64,000 bases of DNA from Kiloniella sp. EL199 (GTDB lineage: Bacteria; Pseudomonadota; Alphaproteobacteria; Kiloniellales; Kiloniellaceae): NCBI RefSeq assembly GCF_900313065.1, contig NZ_OMPU01000013.1, forward strand, positions 124,001-188,000. Direction: 5' to 3'. Below the pieces are notes generated by a model. That model was not told the origin of the DNA. It was given only the letters and a program-made list of their open reading frames with translations, and did no database searches. Both the position numbers and the translations under genes were made by a program. Positions 17,623 through 26,561 of this stretch are shown here, in pieces (the stretch's first letter is position 1; each line of letters opens with the position of its first letter).

Positions 17623-17649
17623 GACGCTTGAAGAGCCCTTAATGTGACA
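17623..17649 (-). promoter_or_regulatory. ECF41-type promoter
   Basis: On the minus strand TGTCACA (17649-17643) is followed after 16 bases by CGTC (17626-17623). This matches the known ECF41 -35/-10 pattern TGTCACA-N16-CGTC. The start codon of the CMD gene is 42 bp downstream, and the sigma factor gene is next, so autoregulation is expected. Confidence 0.85.
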
Positions 17650-17670
17650 TCGGTTATTAAATATCTATGC

Positions 17671-17702
17671 AAAAAGAAAACCCGGCACAAGTATGCCGGG
17701 TT
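17671..17702 (-). terminator. rho-independent terminator of the creatinase gene
   Basis: Arms AACCCGGCA and TGCCGGGTT form a perfect 9-bp GC-rich stem with a 6-nt loop. On the minus strand this is followed by TTCTTTTT. It lies about 55 bp past the creatinase stop, just before the ECF41-type promoter, and separates the two transcription units. Confidence 0.85.
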
Positions 17703-17757
17703 CAAAGTTTGAGACACCAAAACCTCCAAAATAGAGGCTTTAATCAGGGGAAGATAT

Positions 17758-18966
17758 TTATTTGCTGATGATGTTATGCTCAGGGCCATAAGGGAACTTG
17801 GTGATGTTTTCGACACCATTTTCACCCACAACAAGAATGTCATGTTCACGGTAACCACCCGCACCCAGATTGCCTTCTTCAATCATGATCATAGGCTCCA
17901 TTGAGACAACCATACCCGGCTCGAGAACTGTTTCAACATCTTCACGTAGTTCCAGTCCGGCTTCGCGACCATAATAATGACTTAGTGTCCCGAATGAGTG
18001 ACCATAGCCAAAGGTTCGATACTGGAGCATATCGTGCTTCTTGAAGATTTCGTTGAGCTCAAGTGCAATATCACAGCAACGGACGCCAGGTTTAATCAGC
18101 TCCAAACCAACTTCGTGTACTTCGACGTTGGCTTTCCAGTACCTCATATGTGCATCAGACGCGTACTCGGCAAATAACGTTCTCTCAAGCGCGGTGTAGT
18201 ATCCGGCGATCATCGGAAAGCAGTTTAAGCTCAGGATATCACCTGATTCAATCTTCCGACTAGTCACCGGATTATGGGCGCCGTCTGTATTGATTCCTGA
18301 CTGAAACCAGGTCCAGGTATCCATAAGTTCTGCATCAGGAAAGGTCTTAGCAATATGACGGATCATTGCCTGTGTTGAATGTAGCGCAACTTCGTGTTCC
18401 GGAACACCAACAGCAATGGCCTCTGCACAGGCCGCCCCGCCAATATCAGCTGTTGCCGCGCCATGTTTGATGATCTCGATTTCTTCTGCAGACTTGATCA
18501 TCCGCATCCGCATGGTCGGTGCGCCAATGTCCACAAACTCGGGACTTCCGAGGGCCACGGCCATTTTGTTCTTATTATCGATGTTAATGTGATCGAATTC
18601 CAACCCAACGCGGCCCAGATTTTGACCCAACAATTCATCTTTAATCGCAAAGAAATAGTTATCTTTTTGCCAATCCGTATAGATGACATTGTCATCAAAA
18701 CTGCGTCTCCACGGCTGTGCACCATCGATATTCGCAGTGACCGAGATATGTTTGTCCTGGGTAACAATCAAACCGTAAGGACGTCCGAAAGCACAGTACA
18801 CAAAATCATTGAAATAATTGACATTGTGATAAGAGGTCAAAATCACGGCATCAATATCATTATCAGCCATATGCCGACGTAAATTACTGACACGACGTTC
18901 CATTTCCGCTCTGGAAAATGTGCCTTGTACTTTTTCTCCGTTACGGATGCGCAGTGTGCGTTCCAT
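17758..18966 (-). CDS. creatinase (creatine amidinohydrolase)
   Basis: A 402-residue enzyme of the M24 pita-bread fold, very close in my recollection to Pseudomonas creatinase: LRIRNGEKVQGTFSRAEMER at the start, TDWQKDNYF, and the catalytic-His segment WFQSGINTDGAHNPVTSRK. Near the end come GYGHSFGTLSHYYGREAGLE and PGMVVSMEPMIM. It hydrolyses creatine to sarcosine and urea without a metal. The ATG at 18966 is preferred over a TTG at 18978 because GGAG lies seven bases before it; the resulting length equals the known enzymes. No sarcosine oxidase, creatininase or urease gene is nearby, so sarcosine would have to be handled elsewhere. A strong terminator follows. Confidence 0.92.
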   Translation of the reverse strand: MERTLRIRNGEKVQGTFSRAEMERRVSNLRRHMADNDIDAVILTSYHNVNYFNDFVYCAFGRPYGLIVTQDKHISVTANIDGAQPWRRSFDDNVIYTDWQKDNYFFAIKDELLGQNLGRVGLEFDHINIDNKNKMAVALGSPEFVDIGAPTMRMRMIKSAEEIEIIKHGAATADIGGAACAEAIAVGVPEHEVALHSTQAMIRHIAKTFPDAELMDTWTWFQSGINTDGAHNPVTSRKIESGDILSLNCFPMIAGYYTALERTLFAEYASDAHMRYWKANVEVHEVGLELIKPGVRCCDIALELNEIFKKHDMLQYRTFGYGHSFGTLSHYYGREAGLELREDVETVLEPGMVVSMEPMIMIEEGNLGAGGYREHDILVVGENGVENITKFPYGPEHNIISK

Positions 18967-19423
18967 TGCTGACTCCAATAGTAAGGGAATTAATTTTCAG
19001 CCTATTGGTATCAAAAAATCATCCATAAAAATAATTTATAGTATTAATTACAACATTTGTTTTTTAAATGGATGAGGATCATCTTCGGGGGAAGATGACC
19101 CTCGACACGCTAAGCCAACAAGCTTTTAAGGGAAAAGTCGTGACTCAAACGTATAAGAATTGTACGCCAAGCTATTATTGTTCAGCCGCACACAATCACC
19201 ATAACGCCTCTTGCTTAGGACAAACTATATCCCATGTGCAACAAGAATTTATTAGGCTAATTTTGTGTAAATTTTTATATATTTTAATGACTTAGAATTA
19301 TTTACCTTAATAACAAAGGAAAACAGTCACTTATTAATCATCTCCTTCAATCAAGTTGCAAACATCAACTTTTTAAACATCTAAACAAGAAAGATAATTA
19401 TTGAGAATCTCTTTGACTCGACA
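18967..19423. other. intergenic region with a hairpin, no convincing gene
   Basis: About 455 AT-rich bases between two leftward genes. GATCATCTTC at 19077-19086 pairs with GAAGATGACC at 19091-19100 (one mismatch, GGGG loop). No T-run follows on either strand. The region should hold the creatinase promoter. A 75-codon plus-strand frame overlapping the hairpin has no ribosome-binding site or family resemblance. Confidence 0.45.
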
Positions 19424-19999
19424 TTAGTCAAGCATGTGAATCTCTTTTAGATTCCAAATCCAGTTCGTGGTTGAAATCTCTGCGTAACTTTTGTCATTCC
19501 CGCCGATCATACAAGGGAGGAGAAGACGGATCGGCCCTTTCATATCGACCTTGATCTCATGCATCAGATATCTTGTTGCAACAAAAAAACAATTTGCGGG
19601 CCGCTTCGAAAGCGTCAAATCAATGGCATACCCATCTAACGCGACCAATTTAACCCGATTCGCATCCACCATGCCCGAGGCCCTTAAAATATCAGATAAA
19701 ATCACTCCCTGATACTTCCCGTCTTCATTTTCCCAAATTGGCGGTACAAAAACTTCGTAAAGAGGCAGCTCTTCAAGGTCTTTGATTCTAAATTTAGAAA
19801 CTTTTTCCCCATTCTTAACCAAAAGTGCGCGTTTGTTACTGACGGAAACTTCCAGCGTTTCCTTAAAAACAGTAACATGATCTGTATCGGCATAGGCCTT
19901 TGTAACCACAACGAAAAACACACTCACAAAGATCAAGACAACTAAATAAGGATATTTGACCACAGCAATAACTTTCAAAGAACCCCACCAGGTAACCAT
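19424..19999 (-). CDS. exported protein with molybdopterin-oxidoreductase-like fold
   Basis: A 191-residue protein with an N-terminal hydrophobic segment (about residues 14-35, ending TKAYADTD) that looks like a signal peptide or anchor. The mature part contains VILSDILRASGMVDANRVKL and ALDGYAIDLTL, the sulfite-oxidase/YedY-type molybdopterin-binding fold seen in small periplasmic proteins. Such short versions often lack the cofactor-ligating Cys, and none stands in the usual place here, so it may be a binding rather than catalytic protein. Such proteins are often encoded next to sensor kinases, but not here. The ATG at 19999 lacks a good ribosome-binding site. It stands alone. Confidence 0.6.
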   Translation of the reverse strand: MVTWWGSLKVIAVVKYPYLVVLIFVSVFFVVVTKAYADTDHVTVFKETLEVSVSNKRALLVKNGEKVSKFRIKDLEELPLYEVFVPPIWENEDGKYQGVILSDILRASGMVDANRVKLVALDGYAIDLTLSKRPANCFFVATRYLMHEIKVDMKGPIRLLLPCMIGGNDKSYAEISTTNWIWNLKEIHMLD

Positions 20000-20246
20000 A
20001 TGATAAATATCAATAATTAATAAAGTATCTAAAAGCTGATCTTGTCTCTGAATTCATTCCACAAAGAGATGCTATTTTAATAAAAACAGAACGCATCCAT
20101 TATCGGTATAGCTGCTAGAAAAGGTGCATAAACAAATATAACTCTCAGAGTTAATGCAGAAGATATAATCGAAGAAGCTTACTATGAAATCGTCACAGCA
20201 ACCTTATCAAGAAGTGAACGTTATTCACGGCTCATAAGGAGGGCCA

Positions 20247-21683
20247 TCAAGCCCCAGTCTCTCTTGCGGCCCCTTCAATAGCTGTCGGCTTGGTGATGAC
20301 AATCTCGTTCTTTTCACCATTTTCCAATACCAGCGCAGTGCCAGTTACGGTTTCAAGCTCTTTTGATTCAATAGTATTTTCTTCCGCCATAATTGCCGGT
20401 CGTTTCCAAGTCAGGGAATCAAAGGAACCACAATCACCACAGTGAGCTTGCCAACTTTCAGCAATTGCACCACAAGACTGGCAAACCCAATTATGGGCAA
20501 TAAGGGCAGTTTCAGACTTCTCAAACCATTCTGCCGCCGCACGATTATCACCGTGCTCTTCCTGCTCTAACCGCCCCATCAAACGACAAACCAATCGGCT
20601 TGGACCTCCTTGCTCAGAAGCTTGCTTCAGATGACGACGCGCCTCGCCCCATAATTTCGCGGCTAAATTGGCTTCTGCCAGCGCAATATGACTTTCGTAA
20701 TGATCTTTATTCTGCGCAACCATCTGTCCCAAACGTTTAGCACGTTCAACATTACTTTCAGAAGGCCAAAGCGTCAGAAATACACGGGCAAGATCACGGT
20801 GAGGCTGTTTACCCCAAGCTTTTTTCAATGTTTTTTCTGCATCCTTCACTCGCCCGGCACGATTATAAGCCTCGGCAAGAAACGCCACAGCAGGCACCAG
20901 ATCTGGCGCCAATTTATAGGCTTCTTTGGCAAAAGAGAGCGAGGCTTGAACCTCACCCTGATCATTCGCTTTCAGAGCTTGTTGCAATTTAACTACAGCG
21001 CGTTTTCGGGCAGCTTCTGCAGGAGTAAGATTCTTTGTCTTCGCCCCTTCTTTCAAAGCCTGATCTGCAATTGCAAATTGTCCCGTTGCTTCCGAGAGTT
21101 CAAACAGACTTTCCTGAACCCACGGCGTTTTCGGGCTCAAAGCGTGCGCTTGTTTTGCCAACTCCAGCGCCTCGGTAAAATCACCTCGGCGTTGTGCCTG
21201 CATCAAAAGCCCTCGCAACCCGAGAAAACGAGTCTCCTTGTCCTCCAGCATGGCCTTGAAATAGTTTGTCGCAGCCTCTTCATTTCCCTGCAACTGAGCT
21301 GCCTGTGCAGATAAAAGCATGGTTAAGGGAGGTTCATCAGACAAAAGGTTTTCTGCTTTACGCGCCATAGCCAGAGCTGTCTGCGCTTCGCCAGCAGCCA
21401 CAGCAACCATGCCATGCGTTAACGCCTTGTATCCGCGTTTCTTGCGATTATCCTGCCGGGCTTGCCCAAAAAGAGCTGGCGCGTTGATAAGACTACGCCA
21501 GAGCCGATACAGAAACGCCGCAGATATTGCCAAAGCAACAGCCGCAAGGAAAAGAACCCCGACCGTTGTTTCCAGACGATAACCAATCCAGTCAACGGAA
21601 ACCAGACCAGGACGGTTCGCAATCCATATAACAATTGTCAGAACAATCGCCAGCTTGAGAAAATAAATCAGTGTCCGTTTCAT
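20247..21683 (-). CDS. hemY: HemY-like TPR membrane protein with C-terminal zinc ribbon
   Basis: A 478-residue inner-membrane protein. Two helices at the N-terminus (about 7-24 and 39-61) are followed by HemY_N and a long TPR array (repeated ALxxAxxAxxLxP units). It ends with a rubredoxin-like zinc ribbon WVCQSCGAIAESWQAHCGDC and an acidic tail. HemY homologues of this type scaffold late heme-biosynthesis steps and are not protoporphyrinogen oxidases. The metal ribbon resembles that of LapB (YciM). Its start codon overlaps the stop of the upstream mic60 gene by one base (TAATG), so the two are translationally coupled. It is the last gene of the hemC-hemD-mic60-hemY group. Confidence 0.85.
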   Translation of the reverse strand: MKRTLIYFLKLAIVLTIVIWIANRPGLVSVDWIGYRLETTVGVLFLAAVALAISAAFLYRLWRSLINAPALFGQARQDNRKKRGYKALTHGMVAVAAGEAQTALAMARKAENLLSDEPPLTMLLSAQAAQLQGNEEAATNYFKAMLEDKETRFLGLRGLLMQAQRRGDFTEALELAKQAHALSPKTPWVQESLFELSEATGQFAIADQALKEGAKTKNLTPAEAARKRAVVKLQQALKANDQGEVQASLSFAKEAYKLAPDLVPAVAFLAEAYNRAGRVKDAEKTLKKAWGKQPHRDLARVFLTLWPSESNVERAKRLGQMVAQNKDHYESHIALAEANLAAKLWGEARRHLKQASEQGGPSRLVCRLMGRLEQEEHGDNRAAAEWFEKSETALIAHNWVCQSCGAIAESWQAHCGDCGSFDSLTWKRPAIMAEENTIESKELETVTGTALVLENGEKNEIVITKPTAIEGAARETGA

Positions 21684-23317
21684 TATTCGATACCTCCGGC
21701 ACCACTACCCTGTGCCGTAACACCGATCAGAAGCAAAGCTAGTTTTTGACTGATTTTCTCCCCTTCCTGACGCTGTTGGGCCAATGCAAGCCAATCTTGC
21801 ATTCCCGAAGTCGCCGCAGAAGTAAGGTTTTCAAGCTCCTGCAAAGCGCCCGATAAATCACCATCTTTCAGATAGTTCTCTGCCCGGGCCAAAACACTTG
21901 ATGTTCCCTGCCCATCAAGAATATCAATCGGGCGAATTGAAACCACATCCGTAACACGACCAATTGCCTTATCGACCCAAGTCTGCCCTCCGGCAATTTT
22001 ATCAGCTGAAAGTGCTTCACGTGCTGCGGCTGGAAAACTTGCTCTTAGGTCAGTTAAACTGGGCAATCCCACAGCCGCAAAAGAAGATAGTGGAGATACC
22101 AATTCACCAATAGTGCTGTTTTCCGGGGCAACCGCACGGACGAGATCCAGTTCTTTCACAAAGGGGCCAGATCCACGCAAGGCATCACGCAGCTGTAAAA
22201 CACCAAGGGCCAGATAAACATCACCTGTTGCCGGGCTTGTAATCAATGTCTGCGACGGTGCAGATCCACCCGCTTTAATACCTTCAACTTCAGATACAAG
22301 CGCATTCATTTGTGTTCGAATAGCCGCCAACTGTTGGACAGAAGCTCCGTTGGAAGTATTGCCTGTTGATGAAGAAGCAAGTCCTCTACTTTCGATTCCA
22401 TCCAGACGCTCACGCGTTTGTTCCAACTCTGATTTCAGGGCATCAATCAGGCTTTTATCCGCGTCACTTGATGTCACAACAACGCCACCACTTGTCAGAC
22501 CGTTCAACTGTCTTTCGAGTTCAGATTGTTCTAACTTCAATGTACGCACTGTCTCTGACAGTGCCAGGAAACGATTTTCATCCACGCTCTTGTTTTGGCT
22601 ATTAAAAGCGTCCCGTTCCAATCCCGCAATTCGATCTTCCAAAGAGCTGATATTCATTGTTTCGGCACCAGCCCCAAATGTAGGTATCTTTTCGACAAGG
22701 GGTAGCCATTCACTTCGGAAGAAAACTGCCGCTGCCATCGCCAGAGCACAGAATCCGATGCCGTAAAAGAAACTGTTCAGACCTCCGCCCTTTTTTACAA
22801 CAGCAGCTGTTGGTGCATCAGGCAGCTGGTCATCAGCTTGGATCTGGCCATCAGCAACATCGTTCGCTTTTTCAGCACCCACGTTTTTTTGAGTATCATT
22901 ATCTTTTTCGCCGATGGTCGATTTTGAACCTGAAACGGGAATTGAGCTCGATGCTTTAGATTTTGTAGTGGAATTGCCAGAGGAGGAATCGCTTGCAGCA
23001 CCTTGTTCCGCTTCATCCGACAGTAAAAGATCACTTTCTCGAACTCTCGCCACATCCAGCGTAACCTTGGCTTTCGCCGCAGCTTTCAGTATATCTTCGT
23101 GACGGGCCGATGGAATTGAATCCCGTTCTTTCCAGCCTTGAACAGTGCTGACAGCAATTCCCAGTTTGCTGGCTAACGGCCTCAAGCCACCAAAAGCATT
23201 GATAATTTCCTGTGTTGGACTTTCTGTAACCGCTTCTTTATCAAGCGATTTGCTCTCATCTTTGACAGAAGAATCTGTTGTCGGTTTGCTTGGTTTGTCG
23301 CCCTGTTTGCTGGCCAT
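21683..23317 (-). CDS. Mic60/mitofilin-like membrane protein with N-terminal helix-turn-helix
   Basis: A 544-residue protein. Residues about 36-80 form a helix-turn-helix (GLRPLASKLGIAVSTVQGW), residues 100-175 a low-complexity Ser/Asp linker, and 183-200 a single membrane helix (FFYGIGFCALAMAAAVFF). About 223-345 is a coiled coil with heptads, and 370-544 is the alpha-helical COG4223 mitofilin-like C-terminal domain. In alphaproteobacteria Mic60 homologues commonly sit between heme genes and shape intracytoplasmic membranes; that role is inferred here. The N-terminal DNA-binding-like domain on the cytoplasmic side is an unusual addition. AGAGGA precedes the ATG at 23317. It is coupled to hemY. 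Confidence 0.82.
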   Translation of the reverse strand: MASKQGDKPSKPTTDSSVKDESKSLDKEAVTESPTQEIINAFGGLRPLASKLGIAVSTVQGWKERDSIPSARHEDILKAAAKAKVTLDVARVRESDLLLSDEAEQGAASDSSSGNSTTKSKASSSIPVSGSKSTIGEKDNDTQKNVGAEKANDVADGQIQADDQLPDAPTAAVVKKGGGLNSFFYGIGFCALAMAAAVFFRSEWLPLVEKIPTFGAGAETMNISSLEDRIAGLERDAFNSQNKSVDENRFLALSETVRTLKLEQSELERQLNGLTSGGVVVTSSDADKSLIDALKSELEQTRERLDGIESRGLASSSTGNTSNGASVQQLAAIRTQMNALVSEVEGIKAGGSAPSQTLITSPATGDVYLALGVLQLRDALRGSGPFVKELDLVRAVAPENSTIGELVSPLSSFAAVGLPSLTDLRASFPAAAREALSADKIAGGQTWVDKAIGRVTDVVSIRPIDILDGQGTSSVLARAENYLKDGDLSGALQELENLTSAATSGMQDWLALAQQRQEGEKISQKLALLLIGVTAQGSGAGGIE

Positions 23318-23455
23318 ATTATCCTCTGTTATCCAGATTGTGTTTGATCCTTGCGGAGCAAAACACCCATGTGACTCTGATCATCACACGATCAAAACAC
23401 GTCATTAAGGAAACTATGCGCCAGAGTTAAGGCAAAATCCAGTACGTACGTACAC

Positions 23456-24169
23456 TTATTTGCTTGATGCAATTAACTTTATCATATCAGCCCTGTTCGG
23501 TTGCTCAGAAACCAGTAGCTTGATCCCGGATATTTCATCAAAACATTCGGCAACAGCCTGACTTAAACAATAGATCGTCAAACCCTCTAGGCTAGATCGT
23601 AATTTCTCTTGAGATAATAATGATAAAAATACTTTTGAAGATCGTGGCGAGAAAAAACTTACCTCTTTGATTTTTCTTTCTTTGAATAGATTTTTTGTTT
23701 GCTGAAGCAATCTTTGGGATGACGTTGCTTCATATAGAGTTTCACGACGATAAGAATAACCGGATTGTCCCAGATCGCTCTGTAAATTTCCTGCTACTTT
23801 TGAGGCTGCAGGGTGTAATAAAACGCCTGTTTCAGTCTTCAATTTCACACGAACCAGCTTTGCCAAATCACTCACATCACCATTAGCGGAATAGACACAC
23901 TCGAATCCACATTTACGCGCTGCTTCAGCAGAACTTTCCCCTACACAAAGTGCTGGCAGAGAACGGTCTTTACTATTTAGCTGATAAGCACGTACACCAT
24001 TTGCAGAGGTAAAGAGAACAGCCTGTACGTCAGAAAGATCAAGTTCAACAGAGTTTTGAAAGGCAATATCAAAGACCGCATCAAAATACACCTCGCGCCC
24101 CAATTGTCGAAGCTCAGAGGCAAAAGGCTCCTGATCCGCTTGTGGACGCGTGACAAGATGAGTGATCAT
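23456..24169 (-). CDS. hemD: uroporphyrinogen-III synthase
   Basis: A 237-residue HemD: it closes and inverts the D ring of hydroxymethylbilane to give uroporphyrinogen III. Sequence conservation in the family is low, but THLVTRPQADQEPFASELRQ at the start, LFTSANGVRAY, and later FFSPRSSKVF are typical. It follows hemC by 19 bp and precedes mic60, the standard alphaproteobacterial order. The 138-bp gap to mic60 may contain a separate promoter. Confidence 0.88.
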   Translation of the reverse strand: MITHLVTRPQADQEPFASELRQLGREVYFDAVFDIAFQNSVELDLSDVQAVLFTSANGVRAYQLNSKDRSLPALCVGESSAEAARKCGFECVYSANGDVSDLAKLVRVKLKTETGVLLHPAASKVAGNLQSDLGQSGYSYRRETLYEATSSQRLLQQTKNLFKERKIKEVSFFSPRSSKVFLSLLSQEKLRSSLEGLTIYCLSQAVAECFDEISGIKLLVSEQPNRADMIKLIASSK

Positions 24170-24188
24170 TAAAGACCTCTATGACAAA

Positions 24189-25139
24189 TCAGGTTTGTTG
24201 CTCTTCCAGAATTTTAAAAAACTCTTCTCCGGCCTGTTCCTTTAGGTCCTGACCCGCTGATCGTCCCATTTCCTCGGCCGACGCTATAGGACCACGCCGC
24301 TCTGCTGTATAAATTTCGCTACCATCTGTTGCCGCCAGCATTGTGCGAAGATAAAGCTCATCACCTTCTATTTCTGCAAGTGCTGCAATAGGTGTCCGAC
24401 AAGATCCATCCAGCTCTGCCAGGCAAGCCCGCTCCGCCGTAATACGCTGCATCGTTGGCTCATGATGAATGGCATCAACATATGCGCGGACACGATCATC
24501 CCCTGTTCTCACCTCTAGCCCCACTGCACCTTGTGCCGGTGCAGGTAACATTTCCTCGGTTGAAAGAGCTGCCGTGATCAAATCGGATTGTTTCAATCTA
24601 TTCAGGCCAGCAACAGCAAGCAGAGTGGCATCGACTTGCCCTTCTTCCAGTTTACGTAACCGTGTTTGAACCGACCCGCGAAAGGTAATGACCTCAAGAT
24701 CAGGACGTTTTGCCTTGATTTGGGCTTGCCTGCGTAAAGAGGCAGAGCCAACAACAGCACCTTGTGGAAGTTCTGCCAGTGAGTTTGCTTTGGATGAGAA
24801 AAGTGCATCACGGGGATCTTCCCGCTCAAGAACCGTCGAAATTTCCAATCCGTCAGGCAACCACGTCGGAACATCTTTCATTGAATGTACAGCGATATCA
24901 ATACTGCCATCCTGCAGGCCGTCTTCAATCTCTTTGGTAAAAAGTCCCTTACCGCCAATTGCAGACAGTGCCCGATCTTGAATCATATCGCCAGTGGTTT
25001 TAATCACAACAATTTCGACAGACTCTTCGCCCTTCAGATCAGGATATGCTTCTTGTAACAGGCATTTAACTTCATAAGCTTGTGCGAGAGCAAGGGGACT
25101 TCCCCGGGTACCAAGACGAAGAATTGGATTATCAGTCAT
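24189..25139 (-). CDS. hemC: hydroxymethylbilane synthase (porphobilinogen deaminase)
   Basis: A 316-residue HemC that joins four porphobilinogen units. Conserved pieces are RLGTRGSPLALAQA, KTTGDMIQDRALS, GKGLFTKEIEDGL, AVHSMKDVPTW and the dipyrromethane-cofactor Cys in ELDGSCRTPIAA. Length matches the family. The ATG at 25139 is the natural start. It heads the heme operon and is divergent from tsaD in the usual alphaproteobacterial arrangement, except that an esterase gene lies between. Confidence 0.95.
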   Translation of the reverse strand: MTDNPILRLGTRGSPLALAQAYEVKCLLQEAYPDLKGEESVEIVVIKTTGDMIQDRALSAIGGKGLFTKEIEDGLQDGSIDIAVHSMKDVPTWLPDGLEISTVLEREDPRDALFSSKANSLAELPQGAVVGSASLRRQAQIKAKRPDLEVITFRGSVQTRLRKLEEGQVDATLLAVAGLNRLKQSDLITAALSTEEMLPAPAQGAVGLEVRTGDDRVRAYVDAIHHEPTMQRITAERACLAELDGSCRTPIAALAEIEGDELYLRTMLAATDGSEIYTAERRGPIASAEEMGRSAGQDLKEQAGEEFFKILEEQQT

Positions 25140-25346
25140 AAATTATTGCCATGCGTTCCTGTAAGTCTGAATAAATGAATTTACCCAGAGAAAGTTCAAT
25201 CAAGCGCACCTTACTCTTTCAGTCAGCTTTCGACAATTCTTATGGTGTGTACAAGTCGCGCGGCGAACCGACGCAGATTAAACCTGCCCCAGACGATAAG
25301 ATGCATGACGATTAAGTGCGGTAAATACAGTTGATAGAAAAATCGT

Positions 25347-26207
25347 TTACAGCTTTTCCTCGCCCACCATTGCGTTTTTTAAAGTCTCGGCCCAATCCAT
25401 ACTCTGAGCCAACCACTTCATTTTAATGTTATGCCCGCCCTTATGAAGACACAACTCCATCTCTTTACCTGTCGTACACCCGCGCCAGACCTCACAGGAC
25501 ATATCATCAAGAGAAACAATTTCAGGATCGGCTTCACAGCGATTGGTTTCTTGCCAGATACCTACGCCGGTTTTCACATCGCCCTGATGCCACCGCGATC
25601 CGATAGGTCGACCTGTCATCGGAACAACACGATCTGCCAGCCCGTGAATATGACGAATGTTTACAGGGTTTTCACAGGCAACAGGATGGGGACGCCAAAA
25701 CGAACCGGCGATTGGGAAAAAGGCGGAAAATTCCTTGCCCATGTAACACGCGACATCCCAAGCCATCGATCCACCTTGGGAAAAACCGGAAACCCATAAA
25801 CGGGTCTTGTCCACGTCATGTCGAGACTTCACATCCCTTAGAATATCTCTGGTGAAGGCAATTTCATCGCGCCGTTCGCTTGGTGCACCTACATTGGACC
25901 AGCTGCGATTCAGGCCATCAGGAATAACCAGCATCACGCCCCGTGAAGAAGCAAGCTTCAGTAAAGCATTATTCTTCAGGACCAGATCAGCACTCTGCCC
26001 ATAACCATGATAATAAAACAGGGTTGCATAAGGGTTTGCACTTTTTTCAGTCCCGGGCATCACAACGATATAGCGTCCAGATTCCAAAACAGTTTCTTCA
26101 ATCATAGAGGACGCTTTTGACTGTGGACTCGCTGCTTGCGACATCGAAGCAATAAATAGCCCCGCCAACAACAAACCAATCACAACAAGAGCTTCAATTC
26201 GCTTCAT
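25347..26207 (-). CDS. secreted PHB depolymerase/feruloyl-esterase-like hydrolase (LpqC family)
   Basis: A 286-residue alpha/beta hydrolase with an N-terminal signal sequence (VIGLLLAGLFIASMSQAAS). The nucleophile elbow is SGFSQGGSMAW, an oxyanion segment is FYYHGYGQSADL, and HIHGLADRVVPM precedes the likely acid residue; the catalytic His is probably in HKGGHNIK. It belongs to the LpqC/esterase-PHB-depolymerase group that acts on esters outside the cytoplasm. It interrupts the common tsaD-hemC divergence and may be a later insertion. Confidence 0.8.
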   Translation of the reverse strand: MKRIEALVVIGLLLAGLFIASMSQAASPQSKASSMIEETVLESGRYIVVMPGTEKSANPYATLFYYHGYGQSADLVLKNNALLKLASSRGVMLVIPDGLNRSWSNVGAPSERRDEIAFTRDILRDVKSRHDVDKTRLWVSGFSQGGSMAWDVACYMGKEFSAFFPIAGSFWRPHPVACENPVNIRHIHGLADRVVPMTGRPIGSRWHQGDVKTGVGIWQETNRCEADPEIVSLDDMSCEVWRGCTTGKEMELCLHKGGHNIKMKWLAQSMDWAETLKNAMVGEEKL

Positions 26208-26561
26208 AAAAAAATCCGCTTAATAGAATTAGATCCGAAGAAATCAGATTTATCAAATAGCCAGACAAATGATGACTTACTCTTAAGTAAACGACCTTGG
26301 CGGCTTTTCCATCTCACAGAAAAACAATTTTTAGTTATATCTGTTTAAAAATAAAAAAACCTGTCAAAGAAATTAAAAAACTAATTAGCCCTGTTTGAAC
26401 AGCGAAACCTTGCCCAAGCGTCCCGAATGGTATTTTCTACGCATAGATTTTGAACAATGAGATTTGGTAAAGGCTAGATGCAAAAACATCATAATCTCAC
26501 TTGTTAATCAGCCGAACCGGGTAAATCAGCCAACCCAGGTAAATTAACCGAATTGGAAAGC
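26208..26561. other. intergenic region before tsaD
   Basis: About 350 AT-rich bases between divergent genes, holding the promoters of the esterase and of tsaD-gpsA. Apart from the 18-bp tandem repeats at its right end I see no gene or known motif. Confidence 0.5.
26506..26559 (+). repeat. three imperfect 18-bp tandem repeats at the tsaD start
   Basis: The units begin at 26506, 26524 and 26542. The first two (AATCAGCCGAACCGGGTA and AATCAGCCAACCCAGGTA) match at 15 of 18 positions; the third matches the first at 12 of 18. They end next to the tsaD start codon and cover its ribosome-binding region. Confidence 0.5.

Noticed and set aside
19068-19295. 75-codon plus-strand frame between the creatinase gene and the molybdopterin-fold gene
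   Set aside because: No ribosome-binding site, no family resemblance, and it runs through an inverted repeat and a very AT-rich end.
20688-21314. 208-codon plus-strand frame opposite hemY
   Set aside because: Shadow of the TPR protein; Phe/Arg/Ser-rich translation with no domain.
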